Under the pieces are notes generated by a model. The model was given only the letters and a program-made list of their open reading frames with translations. It made no database searches and was not told where the DNA came from. Shown here piece by piece: positions 5,848-7,032 of a stretch of 7,032 nt of DNA. Origin of the DNA: Pseudomonadota bacterium (GTDB lineage: Bacteria > Pseudomonadota > Gammaproteobacteria > Steroidobacterales > Steroidobacteraceae); contig JAEYXD010000021.1 in assembly GCA_023428645.1 (NCBI GenBank), positions 1 to 7,032 of the forward strand, in the 5' to 3' direction. Position 1 is the first letter of the stretch. Each line of letters opens with the position of its first letter. A program made the position numbers and the translations under genes.

Positions 5848-7032
5848 CTGAACCCACGCCAGTGCCGGATGACGCGCGTCCGCTCGCGGATCGCATGCGT
5901 CCCCAGTCGCTGGCCGACTACGTCGGCCAGAGCCATTTGTTCGGCCCTGGCAAGCCGCTGCGGCGCATGCTCGAAGGCAAGCATCTGCATTCGATGATCC
6001 TGTGGGGACCGCCGGGAACCGGCAAGACGACGCTCGCGCGTCTCATCGCGCACACATGCGATGCCGATTTCATCGCGCTGTCGGCGGTCATGGCGGGCGT
6101 GAAGGACATCCGGGCCGCGGCGGAGCGGGCACAGAATCAGCGCGTGCAAAGCAATCGGCGTACCGTGCTGTTTCTGGACGAGGTTCATCGATTCAACAAG
6201 GCGCAGCAGGATGCGTTCCTGCCGTGGGTCGAGGACGGCACGCTCGTCTTCATCGGTGCGACGACCGAAAACCCGTCGTTCGAGCTCAACAACGCATTGC
6301 TGTCTCGTGCCCGCGTCTACGTATTGAAGTCGCTGACCGAAGCGGATCTGAAGCGCGTCCTCGCGCGCGCGCTGGACAAGCGGGCCGCGGAAGGCGTTCG
6401 CATCTCGGTCGACGGCGAAGCGCTCGATCTCATCGCGCGTGCGGCGGACGGCGATGCGCGGCGCTCGCTGAACATGCTCGAGCTGGCGATCGATCTCGCG
6501 ACGGATGCCGAACCGGCGGCGATCACGCCCGCGTTGGCGGCCGAGGTCGCGACCGGCGGTCTGCGCCGCTTCGATAAGCAGGGTGAAGCGTTCTACGATC
6601 AGATTTCCGCGCTGCATAAATCCGTGCGCGGCAGTGATCCTGATGCTGCGCTGTATTGGTTCTGTCGCATGCTCGATGGCGGCTGCGATCCGCGCTACCT
6701 CGCGCGCCGCGTGATCCGCATGGCCGTCGAGGACATCGGTCTCGCGGACCCGCGCGCGCTGACGATGACCCTCGAGGCGAGCGAAGTGTTCGAACGGCTC
6801 GGCTCGCCCGAAGGTGAGCTCGCGATCGCGCAAGCGGTCGTCTTTCTCGCATGCGCCGCGAAGAGCAATGCGGTGTACCGGGCGTACGGCGCGGCGATGG
6901 AGGATGCCAAAGCGCTCGGCTCGCTGGAGGTGCCGCTGCATTTGCGCAATGCCCCGACACGGCTGATGAAGGGGCTCGGCTACGGCAAGGACTACCGCTA
7001 CGCCCACGACGAGCCCGACGCTTATGCCGCGG
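5844..7032 (+). CDS. rarA: replication-associated recombination protein RarA (MgsA), 3' end off the window
   Basis: RarA is a cytoplasmic AAA+ ATPase of the clamp-loader-like family (bacterial MgsA, eukaryotic WRNIP1/Mgs1) that acts at stalled or gapped replication forks and interacts with SSB. The window holds 396 codons without a stop; the family is usually about 440-450 residues, so roughly the last 50 are missing. Visible are RPQSLADYVGQSHL (19-32), Walker A GPPGTGKT (55-62), Walker B VLFLDEVHRFNKAQQD (108-123), sensor 1 GATTENPSFE (138-147), and sensor 2 GDARRSLN (203-210). The C-terminal tetramerisation part includes YDQISALHKSVRGSDPDAAL and the later RMAVEDIGLADPRAL block. All ATPase residues look intact. 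The ATG overlaps the stop of the VanZ-like gene (ATGA) and lacks a strong ribosome site, so translation is probably coupled. In related genomes serS or crcB often follows, but that lies outside this window. Confidence 0.97.
   Translation, partial: MTEPTPVPDDARPLADRMRPQSLADYVGQSHLFGPGKPLRRMLEGKHLHSMILWGPPGTGKTTLARLIAHTCDADFIALSAVMAGVKDIRAAAERAQNQRVQSNRRTVLFLDEVHRFNKAQQDAFLPWVEDGTLVFIGATTENPSFELNNALLSRARVYVLKSLTEADLKRVLARALDKRAAEGVRISVDGEALDLIARAADGDARRSLNMLELAIDLATDAEPAAITPALAAEVATGGLRRFDKQGEAFYDQISALHKSVRGSDPDAALYWFCRMLDGGCDPRYLARRVIRMAVEDIGLADPRALTMTLEASEVFERLGSPEGELAIAQAVVFLACAAKSNAVYRAYGAAMEDAKALGSLEVPLHLRNAPTRLMKGLGYGKDYRYAHDEPDAYAA

Noticed and set aside
5649..7007. 452-codon open frame on the minus strand opposite the VanZ-like gene and rarA
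   Set aside because: It is antisense to well-recognised genes, is rich in Arg, His and Ala with no domain, and is the usual by-product of GC-biased third positions.

Overview
The window is a compact, GC-rich (above 60% G+C by eye) chromosomal housekeeping segment. It holds six protein genes in two divergent groups. The FtsK, LolA and RarA sequences and their order look gammaproteobacterial, and LolA implies an outer membrane. A relative of Xanthomonadales, Nevskiales or Steroidobacterales fits best, but this placement is inference from protein character. Burkholderia-type betaproteobacteria share parts of the gene order.

Left, minus strand (1-2110): trxB (thioredoxin reductase) is followed after 6 nt by a FemAB-like/GNAT-fold acyltransferase of the DUF482 (PF04339) group. 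The latter's 3' end runs off the left edge. The two probably form one transcription unit.

Centre (2111-2438): a 328-bp divergent spacer with no convincing gene. It holds a clear Shine-Dalgarno for trxB, weak promoter-like elements, two perfect 10-bp palindromes, and a small hairpin followed by four T's in the presumed ftsK leader. E. coli has lrp between trxB and ftsK; no lrp is present here.

Right, plus strand (2439-7032): ftsK (DNA translocase for chromosome segregation), lolA (periplasmic lipoprotein carrier), a small four-helix VanZ-like membrane protein, and rarA (AAA+ ATPase acting at stalled replication forks; 3' end off the right edge). ftsK/lolA and vanZ-like/rarA overlap by 4 nt (ATGA), and lolA/vanZ-like are 20 nt apart, so a single operon is very likely. 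It combines chromosome segregation, outer-membrane lipoprotein traffic, an unassigned membrane protein and fork maintenance. The ftsK-lolA-rarA core is an old proteobacterial arrangement.

I see no mobile element, CRISPR array, tRNA/rRNA, prophage trace or obviously undescribed system. The points most worth a second look are the VanZ-like protein coupled to rarA, the trxB-acyltransferase pairing, the ambiguous non-ATG start of ftsK, and possible structure in the ftsK leader.
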